The notes below the pieces were generated by a model that searched no databases, was not told the origin of the DNA, and saw only the letters and a program-made list of their open reading frames with translations. DNA of 64,000 nt from contig CM035406.1 of the NCBI GenBank assembly GCA_020310875.1, positions 85,763,511 to 85,827,510 of the forward strand. Reading direction: 5' to 3'. The stretch comes from Ceratopteris richardii (taxonomy: Eukaryota; Streptophyta; Polypodiopsida; Polypodiales; Pteridaceae). Position numbers and translations under genes: made by a program. Shown here one piece after another: positions 32,386-45,588 of this stretch (positions are counted from its first letter, which is position 1; every line of letters starts with the position of its first letter).

Positions 32386-34227
32386 GTTGCATGCAGCATT
32401 GATAATAGCAATTGAGACATCCTGTAGTACATCACCTGTATTTTGTGAAGGCTTTGGATCTTTTCTTAGATGAACATCACCACCATGAAATCCCATTTCT
32501 GAAAGAAGACATTCACATTTTTTTATGCATTCATCTGCAAGAGTTGTAGGCTTGATATAATATGCATAATCCAAGTGAAGACGGACCAACTTGTCAAAGA
32601 CTCTTAACTCTGCATGTAGTGTACATATGTGTACATTTGTCAATGCTATTGGAAGCATGGGATCCCAAATCATTGAAGAAGATGAGTAGTTATGAAGAAT
32701 AACATTTTGTCTACAAGGAGCCTCTTCAGCCTCAGCTCTAGCAATCCATCCATTTGTGCCTGGGCTTTGCATGCAGTACAAGCAAGGGTACTTAGAATTT
32801 TCTCCCCCACTTATACCAAACATGCATTTGAGTGTCTTTAGGTCTCCACTCAAATGCCACTCAACTTGAAAGTTCCCGTAGTCTTTGACATTCAACAATT
32901 CTCCTGCATGATGTCTTTGGATAACATTTGGAAGGTTTGTCTGTGAGAATAACCATTTAAGTGTTTTATGGCTCTCAGATGGAACTTGAGCACAGTCAAC
33001 CCACCATAACTCCATTTCTGATTGTACTTTGAGAGATGGAGTATCCAATTTCCCAAGGCTATAGTCCAAAGCTTTGTTTATCAGTGCAATACTTATTCTC
33101 TCCATCTTTTGATGTTTTTTAAGCTTAGCTTCATCAAGTTTGATTACAAATTTCAATAGACCAGAACATTCATGCTCTTTTATATTATAGAACTGAACCA
33201 TGTATGTTCGAAGTTTTATAACATCTATCCATATGTTGTTGAATGCATTGTAAGTGAAATGTAACTTTTGTTTTCCTACTTCGTAAGGCATGTTACTGTG
33301 AGTATGTTTATATTCACCAAATACTGATGTGATCTTCTTATTCAAGCAGAGCCGAGACTTTCCTACATGATGGGGTCTAGGCAATCCAAAACTTCTAACT
33401 TTGTTAAATTTTAAAAATTCACACCAAACTTTTGAAATTGCTCTATACCCTTTCCTACTCACTTCGACACTATCACTAATATTCTGAATTTGAGATGGTT
33501 CTAGTAAAACATTCATTTTTGTCATGAGTTTTTGAAAAACAAAGCGTTTCAAGCATGTTTTTTCATTCACTTTCAATAGTCTTAAAACATCATTTTGACT
33601 CAAAATTTCATTACAAAAATGTACGCGCTCAAAACTGCTTGACATATTGAAACCTAGCACATTTTTCACATGATCTCTAACAATTTTCATTCTTTTCTTT
33701 TTTTGGAAAGATTTTTTAGTCGAATCTAAACAAGGTTTTACTTGTTTTGACCGCATTCGCAAACCTATAGGAGTTTCTTTCATTTTTTTAAAAGACTCTA
33801 ACTGAGAAGATAAAGTGGATAATTTGTTTTCTAGCTCCCTCATGTGTAAATTCTTCTAGTGTAGTGTGTTTTGTAAACAATTTATGTATTGTACATAATT
33901 CCTTGAAATATCCCAGATCCTTGAACAATAGCCTCGTAAACCATCCTCACCATCTCCTACAAATCTAATCAGATCATGAAGACTATGAAAAGGGGGGTAC
34001 CTTCGAGTTTGTGGATCAATTGGATAAACAGATCCATCTGTCCATATCTCGATTTGTTTCTTGCCTTCCTTTCGCAATCCATCCACTTCAGGAGGATGAA
34101 GAGCCCTTCAGAATACTTTTCTTGTCGTCGCATACTCCTGACTAACTGCAATGTTGATATGGAACTTTTCACAATGATTTCAATTGTTTGAAAGCTCAGT
34201 AAGAGTATTTGGGTTAGCGTTCTCCAT
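32380..34227 (-). pseudogene. Transposase-like gene of an uncharacterised eukaryotic family
   Basis: One reading frame of about 616 codons runs from the ATG at 34227 (ACCATGGAG context) to the TAG at 32380, broken only by three in-frame stops: two TGA near the start, one of them where Trp would fit (KVF.RALHPPEVDG), and one TAG at 33856. Around residue 130 there is a short coiled coil (ELENKLSTLSSQLESFKK). The C-terminal third carries EWHLSGDLKTLKCMFGISGG, then KYPCLYC (CxxC), then HICTLHAELRVFDKL. This D...CxxC...LH order recalls a widespread family of uncharacterised, transposase-like eukaryotic proteins (GD.KFL...Y.C.WC) and, more distantly, the zinc-bearing RNase H fold of RAG1/Transib. 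Assignment is inference. It lacks the retroelement hallmarks of its other neighbours. Confidence 0.5.
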
Positions 34228-34559
34228 GGTCTACTATGAAAAATGACCGGCAAGTATCTAAAATGACGTGAAAGAGAGAAATAGGCATGCTATGAAAAGT
34301 AGAGAAAAAAAGTGCAAAACGTCATCAGCACACAGTATATAGGTCCGTGAACAAGAGGAAAATTCGAATTTTGATCAGCACCTCGTGAGCACAAACTTCG
34401 AGGTGTAAGATATCACACAAACTTTTCATGATTATCATACGAGTTTCTCTCTCTTCAAAATTTGCATAAGATACGTTTTAAATGAACTTACATGGAATTT
34501 CTTAAAGGATTTGACATTTTTAATCCAGATTAAGCACAACTAATTGAAATCCTTACACG
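34228..34559 (-). promoter_or_regulatory. Possible promoter of the transposase-like gene
   Basis: On the minus strand GACCTATATACTGTG lies about 110-120 bp before the ATG, followed by a pyrimidine-rich leader. Near 34381-34413 CACCTCG and CGAGGTG form a small inverted repeat. Weak evidence. Confidence 0.3.
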
Positions 34560-35330
34560 ACCCTTTTTGGGCTGTTTTTCACCCTAATGAATCAAAAGAA
34601 GAGCAATCAAACTAGAGGGCCAATTCTTCTTAGTCCAAGAGGACCTTTGGCCCTTGAAGTTTATTCTCTTATGATCATCCTCATAGATGAGATCCATCTC
34701 TATAGTGTGTGCCAAAGAATGACACCTCTCCTTTGTAACTAAAGGTCAAATGGTTTCTCTCAAGCCCAAAACAAACTTATAGACTTCGAGAAAGTCTAGT
34801 ATAGAATGTAGAACTTTGAGAAGTACCTCCCTATAGTTTTCTTCGTATTCTTGGACAGTTTGATTTTTGGACTAATTAAAAACCATCTATCAAGTACCCT
34901 AGATCTCTTGCCAAGTGACATAAAATTATTATAAAAAAAGAAAAACTTATCCCATCTGGTGGGTTATTTTTTGCCTTGCTCTACCTTACACCAGCACCTA
35001 TGCTCGAACCTCATGAGGGGATAAGTAGCCAATTGAATCTTATGCATATCATCCATGATATGACATAAGCAAAAGCAATGTTCCCACTTGTTGATCCACT
35101 ATTCAACAACATTCTTGTGCAGAGACTTATATAGACTTGATAACATGGCAGCTTAAGATCTCGAATTTTCCACCTGATCTCTCTTGTTGGGATTCTATCA
35201 CTAGAAACTTCTAGAGTATGGAATTCACCTAGAGCTCCCAACTTCATCCCCAAGGTCCTAATGTCAAGAATGGATTCTTCTTTCTTGGAGCTATGTACAT
35301 GCTCTAAGATGGTCTGAAGTGTAATATCTA
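34560..35330 (-). mobile_element. Probable Ty3/gypsy gag remnant
   Basis: Minus-strand sequence has gag-like stretches such as VYKFVLGLRETI and KERCHSLAHTIEMDL, in the order expected for the capsid part of a gypsy gag. No pol is attached on either side. Broken and old. Confidence 0.45.
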
Positions 35331-35470
35331 AGTGCGAGATCTATCACTAGAAACTTCTAGAGTATAGAATTCACCTAGAGCTCCCAACTTCATCCCCAAG
35401 GTCCTAATGTCAAGAATGGATTCTTCTTTCTTGGAGCTATGTACATGCTCTAAGATGGTCTGAAGTGTAA
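35197..35470. repeat. 130-bp direct duplication at a retroelement junction
   Basis: TATCACTAGAAACTTCTAGAG through CTAAGATGGTCTGAAGTGTAA occurs at about 35199-35328 and again at 35341-35470, nearly identical. The second copy runs straight into the family B copia reverse-transcriptase fragment. A recent duplication at an old junction. Confidence 0.85.
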
Positions 35471-38400
35471 AACCATGGGATGAAAAACATATTCTTCATG
35501 CAAATCACCATTCAAGAATGCAGTTTTAATGTCCAATTGATGTATGTTCCAACCATGATGAGCTGGAAGTGCACAGATGCTACAAGCAATAGTCATTTGG
35601 CATGTAGGAGCAAAGGTCTCATCAAAATCAATGCCTCTTTCTTGAGCATAATCCTTTGAAACAAGCCTAACCTTATACATGTCAATTGTTCCATCGGGTT
35701 TACCCTTCAGCTTGTATAGCTACTTAGTTCCAATGGCCTTCTTGCCAGAAGGCAAGTCACATAAAGAATAGGTAAAAGTTTTCATAATTGCATCATATTC
35801 TAATTGCATACCAGCCATCTAATTTTGTGAGTTTTTTGCTTCATCAAATGAAACAAGCTCATTCTGATCACAAAGACTAGAGGCAGTCGTAGCATAGCAA
35901 TGTGATGCAAAAGAAGCACTATGTGAGCCTAAACAAATATGATAGGAAAAAGGTGCATCTAATTTTCTATCATGCAAAGTCTACACAAACCATTTTGGCA
36001 TAGTGTTTACCTCTTTCATATAAGCTCTCTCATCAACAAGTGCATCATGTAAATTTGCATCAAATTTGGAATGGTCTTCATCATCACATGAAACCTGTAA
36101 AGGTTGAGAAATTTCCTCATTCGGACCAAGGCTAGAATTTCCACCTATAAAAAGAGGCAGCAAAGTGTCAAAAATATCTTTGGAGCTATCTGATGTCTCC
36201 TTAGTACATGAAAGCAATGGCTGAATAACATCTTCCACAAAAACAACATAACAACTAACCAAAATGCATTTCGTCTATAGATGATACAGATGATAGCCAT
36301 TGCTTTTAGAACTGTACCCAACAAAAATACATTTCAATGCTTTATCATCCAATTTCCTATGTTGTTGTTCAGGCACTAATGCATATGCGAGACAACAAAA
36401 CACAAATAGGTGAGCAATAGCTGGCTTGCGGCCATGCCAAGTCTCATATGGAGAGGTAGACTGCAATGCTTTAGTGGGACACCTATTAAGTACATATGTT
36501 GCATACATAACAACCTCAAGCCAAAAACTACGTGGTAAAGCTTGACTCTTGACCATACACCTCGCCATCTCCATGAGTGACCTGTTCTTCCTTTTAGCAA
36601 CTCCATTCTATTGAGGTGTATGTGGCACTATACACTGATGTTTTATCTCCCATTTAGCCAGAAATGCATTAAAATCAAAAGACATATATCCCCCCCTGAT
36701 CAGAATGAAGGGTCCCCATTTTACTTGCTGACAGGCTTTTCAGAAAAAACCAAAAACTATTTGAAACACATAAACACTTCAGACTTTTCTTTCAATGGAT
36801 ATACCCATGCATGCAAGGAAAAATCATCAATGAAATTCACACAGTAAAGATACTTCCGAAAAGAGGATGTTTGCATAGGACCACAAATATCACTATGAAC
36901 AAAATAAAATTTCTAAGTAGCTCGAACTAAACCATCTTTTGGGAAGAAGGAACACTACAGTTTGCCCAAAATACAACTTCATAGACATGTTTTCTAGATG
37001 CCTCAAATTTGGGCAAAGGGGAAACCATTTCAGATTTCTCGAGGCATAGCAAACTAGCAAAATTCAGATGACCAAAGGGTGCATGCCAAAGATTTGCATT
37101 TGACATGGCCTAAGAATCTTGAACTCCGCAAGTTGAATCATTAATCGATTTTGCATAATCTATGAGCTTATACAACCCACAACATAAAATGCTAGAAGCA
37201 ATAATGATATCATCATTTGACAAATTATGAAATGTATATCTATCATCAACAAATTTCACAACGAAGCAGATCTTAGCTAACGTTGAAACTAATAATAGAT
37301 GTTTCTTGATCCCTGGCACAAATAAAGCATCCGACAATGTAAAAGAACTACCATCAGCAGTAGTTAGAATGATCTTACCAACTCCCATAATAGGACAAGA
37401 GGAGTTGTTGGCGCGTGGGACAATATTCCCTGTAGGAACAGGCTTAAGTGAAGTGAAGAAACTACACTGTGAGGTAATATGTTTGGTTGCCCCACTATCA
37501 AAGTACCAATCATCTGTGTCTATTGTAGACATACACTGCTCATGAGAAGATGGTTCATAACTACAAACATTAGTAAATGCCCATTTTTCATTCTACACAA
37601 GATTAGCAAACTCTATTTTGGGTATATAGGCCTCTACAACAACCATTCGAGCCTCTTTTTTCTTTGCCTCTTTTGCAACCAGTTTTGGACAACTCTTTAT
37701 GACATGATCATTGCCTTTACAATATTTACAAAACAATTTGTGCTTTTCTATTTTCTTCTCATCTTTATCATCCTTCTTTGATTGTGTAGAATTAGCAGAT
37801 TTTCACTTACTAGTAGAAGAGATCCATATACCTTTGCCGTTCTGACTAGCCAAGAAAGCTTGATCTGCAACATGCATAATAACTTGTTTTGCCTAGAATC
37901 ATCTTCCTACAATAGAATAGAGACTAATCCTCAAATGTTAAGGCATTTGGATTGCCTTTGATCCTCAATCAAAAAGTAGAAGCTAAACTCTACTATGAAT
38001 CTAGAAGACCATTCAGAACAATCTACACAAGTGAACTATCAGGCAAGACTTCATTAGTAGAAATCAACAGGTCCTATAAATCTTTGATCTTTGTCAAAAA
38101 ACTTTCCATGGGATCTCCTTCATTCATGTGCTCACTCTCCAACTGGTTTTGGAGCTAAGCAACACGATCCTCATTCCTTGCTTGGTATAAAGTGGTTAGT
38201 GTATACCAAGCATCCTTTGCTATTTCGCAGGAGTGAATGTGGGGAATAATGGCATGTTTGATAGACAAGGCTATCAATGCATGTGCTTGACCATATTTAC
38301 CATCCCAATGAAGTTTCTCTATAGTAGGTGTAGTAGGAACCATAATACGAACAGGAATCTAAAGAATATCACCATCTTCAATGCCATATGCATCACCTTC

Positions 38401-38545
38401 AGCAACTATGTTTGCAAGTGAAATAGGAGGTTTTTCAACACCTTGCACAATATTCCACAATCCTTTTGCAACCAATACATGATGCATCATATAAGTGTGT
38501 GGTGGGTAATTGCTATGGCCTATGAGAGCAATTTTGAGAGACATT
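35471..38545 (-). mobile_element. Ty1/copia family B remnant, gag to reverse transcriptase
   Basis: On the minus strand the order is gag (about 38.15-38.54 kb), a zinc-knuckle region (near 37.7 kb), protease with a WYFDSGATKHIT motif (37.1-37.53 kb), integrase (about 36.27-36.9 kb, with SFWLEVVMYATYVLNR and KCIFVGYSSKSNGYH) and the start of the reverse transcriptase (35.45-35.8 kb, KDYAQERGIDFDETFAPT, LDIKTAFLNGDL). The rest of the polymerase and both LTRs are missing here. Both ends abut other elements. A related copy at 59.3-61.4 kb has the other end. Broken, with multiple breaks, but less decayed than most elements in the window. Confidence 0.8.
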
Positions 38546-41503
38546 GAGCTACATCAATTAGCATACATTGAGCTCACCGCATGTATGAGTAGTCTGCTAC
38601 AGTTCCCTTGTATCATATTCTCATTAGCATATACATTCTGATGTGTTTCTTCAAGTACATCTCTATCTACTATTTTTTGCTGCATCCTCATGATTATGAT
38701 GATATTGTGGAATCGATTCACTGGTAGATTCCATAAGGAAATGCATTTAAATAGATGAGAGGACTTGAGTGAAACCCAAAGATAAGGAGAAGCCACAACC
38801 ACGATCCACAGTAGGACACCCATCTAAAGGGGAACATGGAGACATGATTGTGAATACCTATAACTCATAAGAAAAATGCTTAAAACGTTTGAAGAGCTAA
38901 TTGAATATATTGGATCTATAAACAAGCACCACCTCCTTCAACTTCTCTAGAGGAATTTCCTAGTGAATATGTATGTCCGAATCTTTATAGGAGAGGCTTA
39001 ATTGTTCCTAGATCTGTTGCACTACTTGTCCTAGGGACTCAGCAAGTAGGGTGTTTGGAGCAAGACTTAGAGCCATCAAATTCAAATCCTTATTTTCCAC
39101 AATCTCTTTTAATGGACCAAGCCTACAATCCGCTAAGAGGATCTCATCGGATACAATCTAGACAACCCATGCATGCTCAAGGAATTGTAGAGATCCATAT
39201 GCAGCAAACCCTACGATAGGAGTATTATTTCTAAATACAACCAAGTATACCCTAGAGCAAAATGGAGTAACAAAGAGAAGAAATAGAACCATAGTAGAGG
39301 CTTAAAGGTCAATGCTAAATGAGAAGATGTTTCCCAATTTCTTGTGGGCAGTGGTTGTATCCATGGCCCCTATCTAATCAATAGAATCCCATAAAAAACA
39401 TTAGATGGGACGAAACCATATGACGCATATATTGGAAGAAGCCCTAGCCTTGATCATTTCAGAATCTTTGGGTGCATAGCATATGACACATACCTTAACA
39501 AATTAGAGGCAAACTACATCCAAAGGCAAATAAATATGTATTCATTTGCTATGACTTCAATAAAAAAAGTTATAGGCTATATAACCCAATAAACAAAGGT
39601 TTTATTGTAAGTAGAGATGTGTTTGATGAAAACATCTCTTGGTTTGAATATGATTGTAGGAAAATCAAACTTCCCTATGACCTGGAGGAAGACTTAACAA
39701 CATTGTAAAAATAGAATGAGCTTGCACTTGAAGCATCAAGTGATTTTGAAGATGACCACAGGACTCCAAGAAGAGAAATCAACTCTTGGAATTCTAAAGG
39801 CAAAGCCAAAGTCCAAGAGATGAGAGATGTGGCAAAATCATCTCAACAAACTATAAGAAGGTCTACTAGAGAGAAAAGGAAGCCAGAAAGGTATGGTCAT
39901 GACACTTCTTTGGCCACTAATCATTCTATTTACATAGCACATGATACAAAATCAGAAGAACCATCTACATATGAAGAAGACAAGAAGAAGCCAGAATGGA
40001 GAGATGCCATGGAAGAAGAAATAGAAGCTCTACAAGAAAATGAGTCTTGGGAATTGGTTTCCAAGGAACCATCTATGAAGGTCATTGGCTCAAGGTGGAT
40101 TTACAAGGAAAGGAAGGATTTTGATGGCTCAATTAAGAGGTAAAAAGCAAGGCTTGTAGCGAAGGAATTTTCAAAAACCCAAGGCATTCACTATGAAGAG
40201 ACATTCTCACCTATGGGGAAAATGCCCATAGTTAGTGTACTTATGAGTGTAACATCTTCCAAGAATTGGAATATCTATCAAATAAATGTTAAAGATGCTT
40301 TTCTAAATGGTTGTTTTTAGAGGAGGTGTATTTGGTTCATTCTTCTCATTTATAGGATCAATCATATCCAGAATATGTATGCAAGTCAAGGAAAGCCTTG
40401 TATGGCTTGAAGTAAGCTCCTAGAACTTGGAATCGTAGACTTGTCACTTTATTGCACGATAAAGGCTTTATTGTAAGCAAGGTAGATCCTGCTATCTTCA
40501 TCAAGAGCAATCACTCAAAGGTCATATACCTCTTTGTATATGCGGATAATAAAATCATTACAAGAAGTGATGTAGATGGAATCAAGAAGATCAAACCTCA
40601 AATGAACGAAGAGTTCAAGATCAATGATCTTGGCGTACTCACATACTTTCTAGGTTTGGAATGGGTATATATAGAGAAAGGTATGATATTGACCCAGAGA
40701 GAGTACATTAGAGATATGCTTACCAAGCTCAAGATGAAAAATACAAATATTGGAGGTATGCCCTTAAGGTAAATAAAAAAGTAAGTGCTCATGAAGGTGC
40801 ATGAACTCATTGAGGATGTAACTAGCTATCAAAGCTTAGTTAGAAACTTGAATTATGCTATTCTACCTAGAGTAGATATATGCTATGGAGTTAATGTGTT
40901 GAGTCACTTCATGCACACTCCAAGGAAACCTCAATGGAAGTAGCCAAGAGAATCCTAAAGTATTTGAGGAGTACAATACACAAAGGATTATACTATCCAC
41001 ACACATCTGATATCGATGTTCAACCTTTTTGATGCAGATTGTGGAGGCTCTAAAGATGAAAGGAGAAGCACATCAGGTTACATTACTTTTGTACGTACTA
41101 AATTGATATCATGGTCTTGCAAGAAGCAACCTAGAGTTGCTCTTTCATCAATTGCGGTTGAATATAGGCGACTTGTAAATGCAACACAAGAAGCTATGTG
41201 GATTAGAAGCTTATAATCTGATTTAGGGTTCAATACTTCAACTCCACATATATTTGGGGACAACATTAGTTCATTACATCTTACTACTAATCCGATCTAT
41301 CATGACAGAGCAAACATATAGAGGTTCACTACCATTATGTCAGGGAAATAATTACGACTAAGGAGATACAACTCTTATATATATCTATACAACGTTAGAC
41401 AAAGACATTGGATGGAAGAAAATTAAATAGGTTCAAATCAATGATTAGACTACACTGAATCATGAAGGTAGAAGACTCGAGCATCTTAGGCTTGAGGGAG
41501 AGC
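38546..41503 (+). mobile_element. Family A copia copy with integrase, reverse transcriptase and RNase H
   Basis: After part of an LTR (38546-38700) and a deletion that removes most of the leader, the plus strand carries a gag-side region, integrase (about 39.2-39.6 kb), the connector ending with RRSTREKRKPERYG (39.88 kb), reverse transcriptase (39.95-40.8 kb) and RNase H (41.0-41.45 kb, RRSTSGYITFV). It ends at a purine-rich tract before the LTR at 41504. Old, with many breaks. Confidence 0.8.
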
Positions 41504-42020
41504 TGTTCATACACTCAGCAAGCCTAAGTGCTTGGATAATTATTCATGGCTACACATCATTTCATTTCCTCACAAGAAAGAACTACATATGAGACTATGC
41601 TAGCTATTTTGGGCATAGTTACTTTGAATAATTATAAAAGCCAAGCGAATAAAGAATGTCACGCGTTAAGGGAACTTAACCCATGACTCATGAGATAAGA
41701 GGAATCAATTTAAATCATCCATAAAGTATAGGATCACTTTTAGGTAAGGTAAAAATCAAATTGGAACTCAAATATGAGTATAGATAGACATGCTTTTAGT
41801 CGTGGCCAAGAGAGCCATTCTGAGAGACATTGAGCTACATCAATGAGCATACATTGAGATCACCACATGTATGAGTAGTCCACTACACTTCCCTTGTATC
41901 ATGTTCTCATTATCATATACATTTTGATATGTTCCTTTAAGTACATCTCTATCTACTATTTTTTGCTACATCTTCATAATTATGGTAATCTTGTGAAATC
42001 AATTTCTCTATGTCTACTCA
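41504..42020 (+). mobile_element. Family A LTR, about 517 bp
   Basis: The LTR follows the purine tract GGCTTGAGGGAGAGC, begins TGTTCATACACTCAGC and ends near TGTCTACTCA, where leader sequence (GCTATGCACGAAATTGGGTT) starts. The inner part contains AAATATGAGTATAGATAGACATGC, the likely TATA region. The end is set by comparison with 45589-46095. It serves both as 3' LTR of the copy on its left and as 5' LTR of the copy on its right. Confidence 0.65.
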
Positions 42021-45000
42021 AGTATTTGCTATGCACGAAATTGGGTTAGTTAGATTGAAGTTTCTACTAATTTTTTATAAATTTTCATCGCATTTGGTTT
42101 AGTTGAAATTTATGAATAATAGAAGCTCACTATGTCTGCACTTCTTCTAGATCCTAAAATATCGGGATTACCCCCCCCCCCCCTGATATGTTACAATCAT
42201 TTCTTCATGTATGGTATGGCTAAATTGATCACAATAACTTTGGTTTGTTAACTATACACTCCCATTAGATTTTTGCAAAAGTTCTTTGGTCAATTCATAC
42301 CAGGTTGTGGGCTCTAAGAAAATTATTGAGCACTTTTGTTTCCCAAACTAGAATGTTTCTTAATATTTTTAGTTCATGCAAGTAATCTATTTTGATTCAA
42401 ACTTTTGTTGGAAACTTCACATCTCTTTTTTTGGGCACTCTAGGAGCTGTTATTTTATCTGGGTCTTCCTCATCCTCTTGTAAGTCTACCACTATGTGAA
42501 CTTCTTTATTCATTTTTTTCTTCTTGTGAGTTCTTTTGAGATTGGTTGACTCCTTCATATTCTTTCATTGAATGCTTATCTCTTGCACTACTAGAAATTT
42601 CAGAACCATTGTTGACCTCTTGCAAGCATTTACCGATGAATATTTGCCCACTAACATTAAGCATGATACTCTCAAAGAGATTCTACATTTCATGCAAAGC
42701 CTTCCTAAGTCAATGAGGGACATAGCGGAAGGATTTAGCCATTGCATGGCACATAGTCATCAAATCCCTTCTAATGAGAAGCAAACAACATTGTTTCTCA
42801 ATAGACTAGACAATGCCAACCTATAAGCAAGCATCTTTTGCATGAAGCTTGATTCACTTGCAGATTCAATAAGGAAATGCATTTGAATAGATGAGAGGAC
42901 TCGATTGAAACCCAAAGATAAGGAGAAGCCACAACCATGATCCACATTAGGACACCCACCTCAAGAGGAACATGGAGACATGATTGTTAACACCTATAAC
43001 TCATAAAAGAAATGCTTTAGACGTTTTAAGAGTTGATTGAATATATTGGAACTATCAACAAGCATCACCTCCTTCAACTTCTCTAGAGGAATTTCCTAGT
43101 GAATATGTATCTCCAAATCTTTATAGGAGAGGCTTAAGTGTTCCTAGATCTGTTGCACTACCTTTCTTATTGACTCAGAAAGTAGGGTATTTGGAGCAAG
43201 ACGTAGAGCCATCAAAATCAAATCCTTAATCTAGACAGCCCATGCATGGTCAAGGAATTGTAGAGATCAATATGAGGCAAATGCTACAAAAGCAATATTA
43301 TTTCTAAATAGAAGCACGTATACCCTAGAGCAAAATGGAGTAGCAAAGAGAAGAAATAGAACCATAGTAGAGGCTGAAAGGTGAATGCTAAATGAGAAGA
43401 AGTTTCCCAATTATTTATGGGCAGAGGTGTAGAGGTTGTATCCACGGCTCCTATCTAATCAATAAAATCCCATCAAAAAGATTAGATGGGATTAAACCAT
43501 ATGAAGCATGGATTGGAAGAAAACCTAGCCTTGATCATTTCAGGATCTTTGGGTGTAGAGCAAATGCAAATATACCTTAATGAATCACAGGCGAACTAGA
43601 TCCAAAGGGAAATAAATGTATATTCATTGGTTATAACTTTAATAAAAAAGGTTATAGGCTATATAACCCAATAAAATAAAGGTTTTATTGTAAGTAGAGA
43701 TGTGTTTGATGAAAACAGCTCTTGGTTTGAAGATGATTGTAAGAAAATCAAACTTCCTTATAACCTAGAGGAAGACTTTACAACATTGTCAAAAGAGAAT
43801 GAGCTTATACTTGAAGCATCAAGTGATTTTGAAGATGACCACAAGACTCCAAGAGGAGAAATTAACTCTTGGAGCTCTAAAGGCAAAGCCAAAGTGCAAG
43901 AGATGAGAGATGTAGCAAAATCATCTCAACAAATTATAAGAAGGTCTACTAGAGAAAAAAGGAAGCCATAAAGGTATGGTTATGAAACTTCTTTGGCCAC
44001 TAAGAATTCTATTTACATAGCACATGATACAAAATGAGAAGAAACATCTACATATGAAGAAGTTAGAATGGAGAGATGTCATGGAAGAAGAAATAAAATC
44101 TCAACAAGAAAATAAGTCTTGGGAATTGGTTTCCTAGGAATCCTCTATGAAGGTCATTGGCTCAAGGTGGATCTACAAGGAAAAGAAGAATTTTGATGGA
44201 TGAATTAATAGGTACAAAGAAAGGCTTGTAGACAAGGGATTTTCACAAATCCAATGCATTCACTATGAAGAGACATTCTCAGCTATGGCGAAAATGCCCA
44301 CATTTAGAGTACTTATGAGTGTAGCATCTTCCAAGATTTGGAATATCTATCAAATCGATGTCAAAAATGCTTTTCTAAATGGTTGGATTTCAGCAGAGGT
44401 GTATTTGGATCAACCCTCTCACTTTGAAGATCAATCATATCCAAAATATGTATGAAAGTCAAGGAAAGCTTTGTATGGCTTGAAGCAAGCTCATAGACCT
44501 TGGAATCGTAGACTTGTCACGTACTTGCAGGATAAAGGCTTTATGGTAAGCAAGGTACATCTTTCAATCTTCATCAAGAGCAATCACTTAGAGGTCATAT
44601 ATCTCTGTGTATATGTGGATGATAAATTCATTACAAGAAGTGATGTAGATGGAATAAGGAAGATCAAAGCTCAAATCAAGGAAGAGTTTAAGATCAATGA
44701 TCTTGGCCTATTCACATACTTCCTAGGTTTTGAAGTGGTATATATAGAGAAGGGTATGTTCTTAACCCAGAGAAAGTACATAAGAGATATGCTTATGAAG
44801 TTCAAGATGGAAAATACAAAGATTGCAGGTATGCCCTGAAGGTAAAAAAAAAATTAAGTGCTCATGAAGGAGAACTCATTGATGATGTAACTAGCTATCA
44901 AAGCTTAGTTAGAAACTTGAATTATGCTACTCTAACTACAAATATGCTATGGAATTAGTGTGCTGAGTCACTTCATGCACACTCTAAGGAAACCTCAATG

Positions 45001-45588
45001 GAAGTAGCCATGAGAATCCTAAAGTATGTGAAGAGTACAATGAATGAAGGACTATACTATCCATATACATTTGATGTAGATGTTAAACACTTTCTCATGC
45101 AGATTGGGCAAGCTCTAAAGATGAAAGGAGAAGCACATCAGGTTACATTACTTTTGCAAGTACTAAATTGATATCATGGTCTTCCAAGAAGCAACCTACA
45201 ATTGGTGTTTCATCATTGGAGGCTAAATACAAAGTACTTTCAAATGCAACACAAGAAACTATGTGGATTAGAATCCTTTACTCTGATTTAGGGTTGACTA
45301 CTTCAACTCCACATATGTTTGGGGACAACATTAGCTCATTAAATCTTACAACTAATCCTATCAATCATGCTAGGACCAAACATATAGACATTCACTACCA
45401 TAATGCCAGGGAAACAATTATGAGTAAGAGGATACAACTCACATATGTATCTATACAACAACGTCGTGCAGATATGATGACGAAGGCATTCGATGGAAGC
45501 AAATTAAATAGATTCAAATCAATGATTGGACTACATGATATCATGAAGGTCTGAAGACTCAAACATCTTAGGCTTGAGGAGGAACCCT
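42021..45588 (+). mobile_element. Family A copia copy, longest in the window
   Basis: Leader (42.02-43.24 kb), integrase (about 43.3-43.6 kb, with SYLINKIPSKRLDGIKPYEAW and GRKPSLDHFRIFGC), post-integrase segment (43.68-43.98 kb, DVFDENSSWFEDDCKKIKLP), reverse transcriptase (44.05-44.85 kb, MYGLKQAHRPWNRRL, YVDD region) and RNase H (45.1-45.55 kb). It is bounded by LTRs at 41504-42020 and 45589-46095. It is nearly complete in order, but part of the gag-protease-integrase stretch is missing and many breaks are present. A poly-C run of about 13 lies at 42173. Confidence 0.85.

Noticed and set aside
34381-34413. CACCTCG...CGAGGTG as a terminator or operator
   Set aside because: A single 7-bp inverted repeat with no context beyond an upstream position; likely chance.
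42572-42826. Plus-strand ORF starting MLISCTT, also present at 50096 and in similar form at 46645
   Set aside because: Part of the repeated family A leader; not a recognised gag and open in competing frames.
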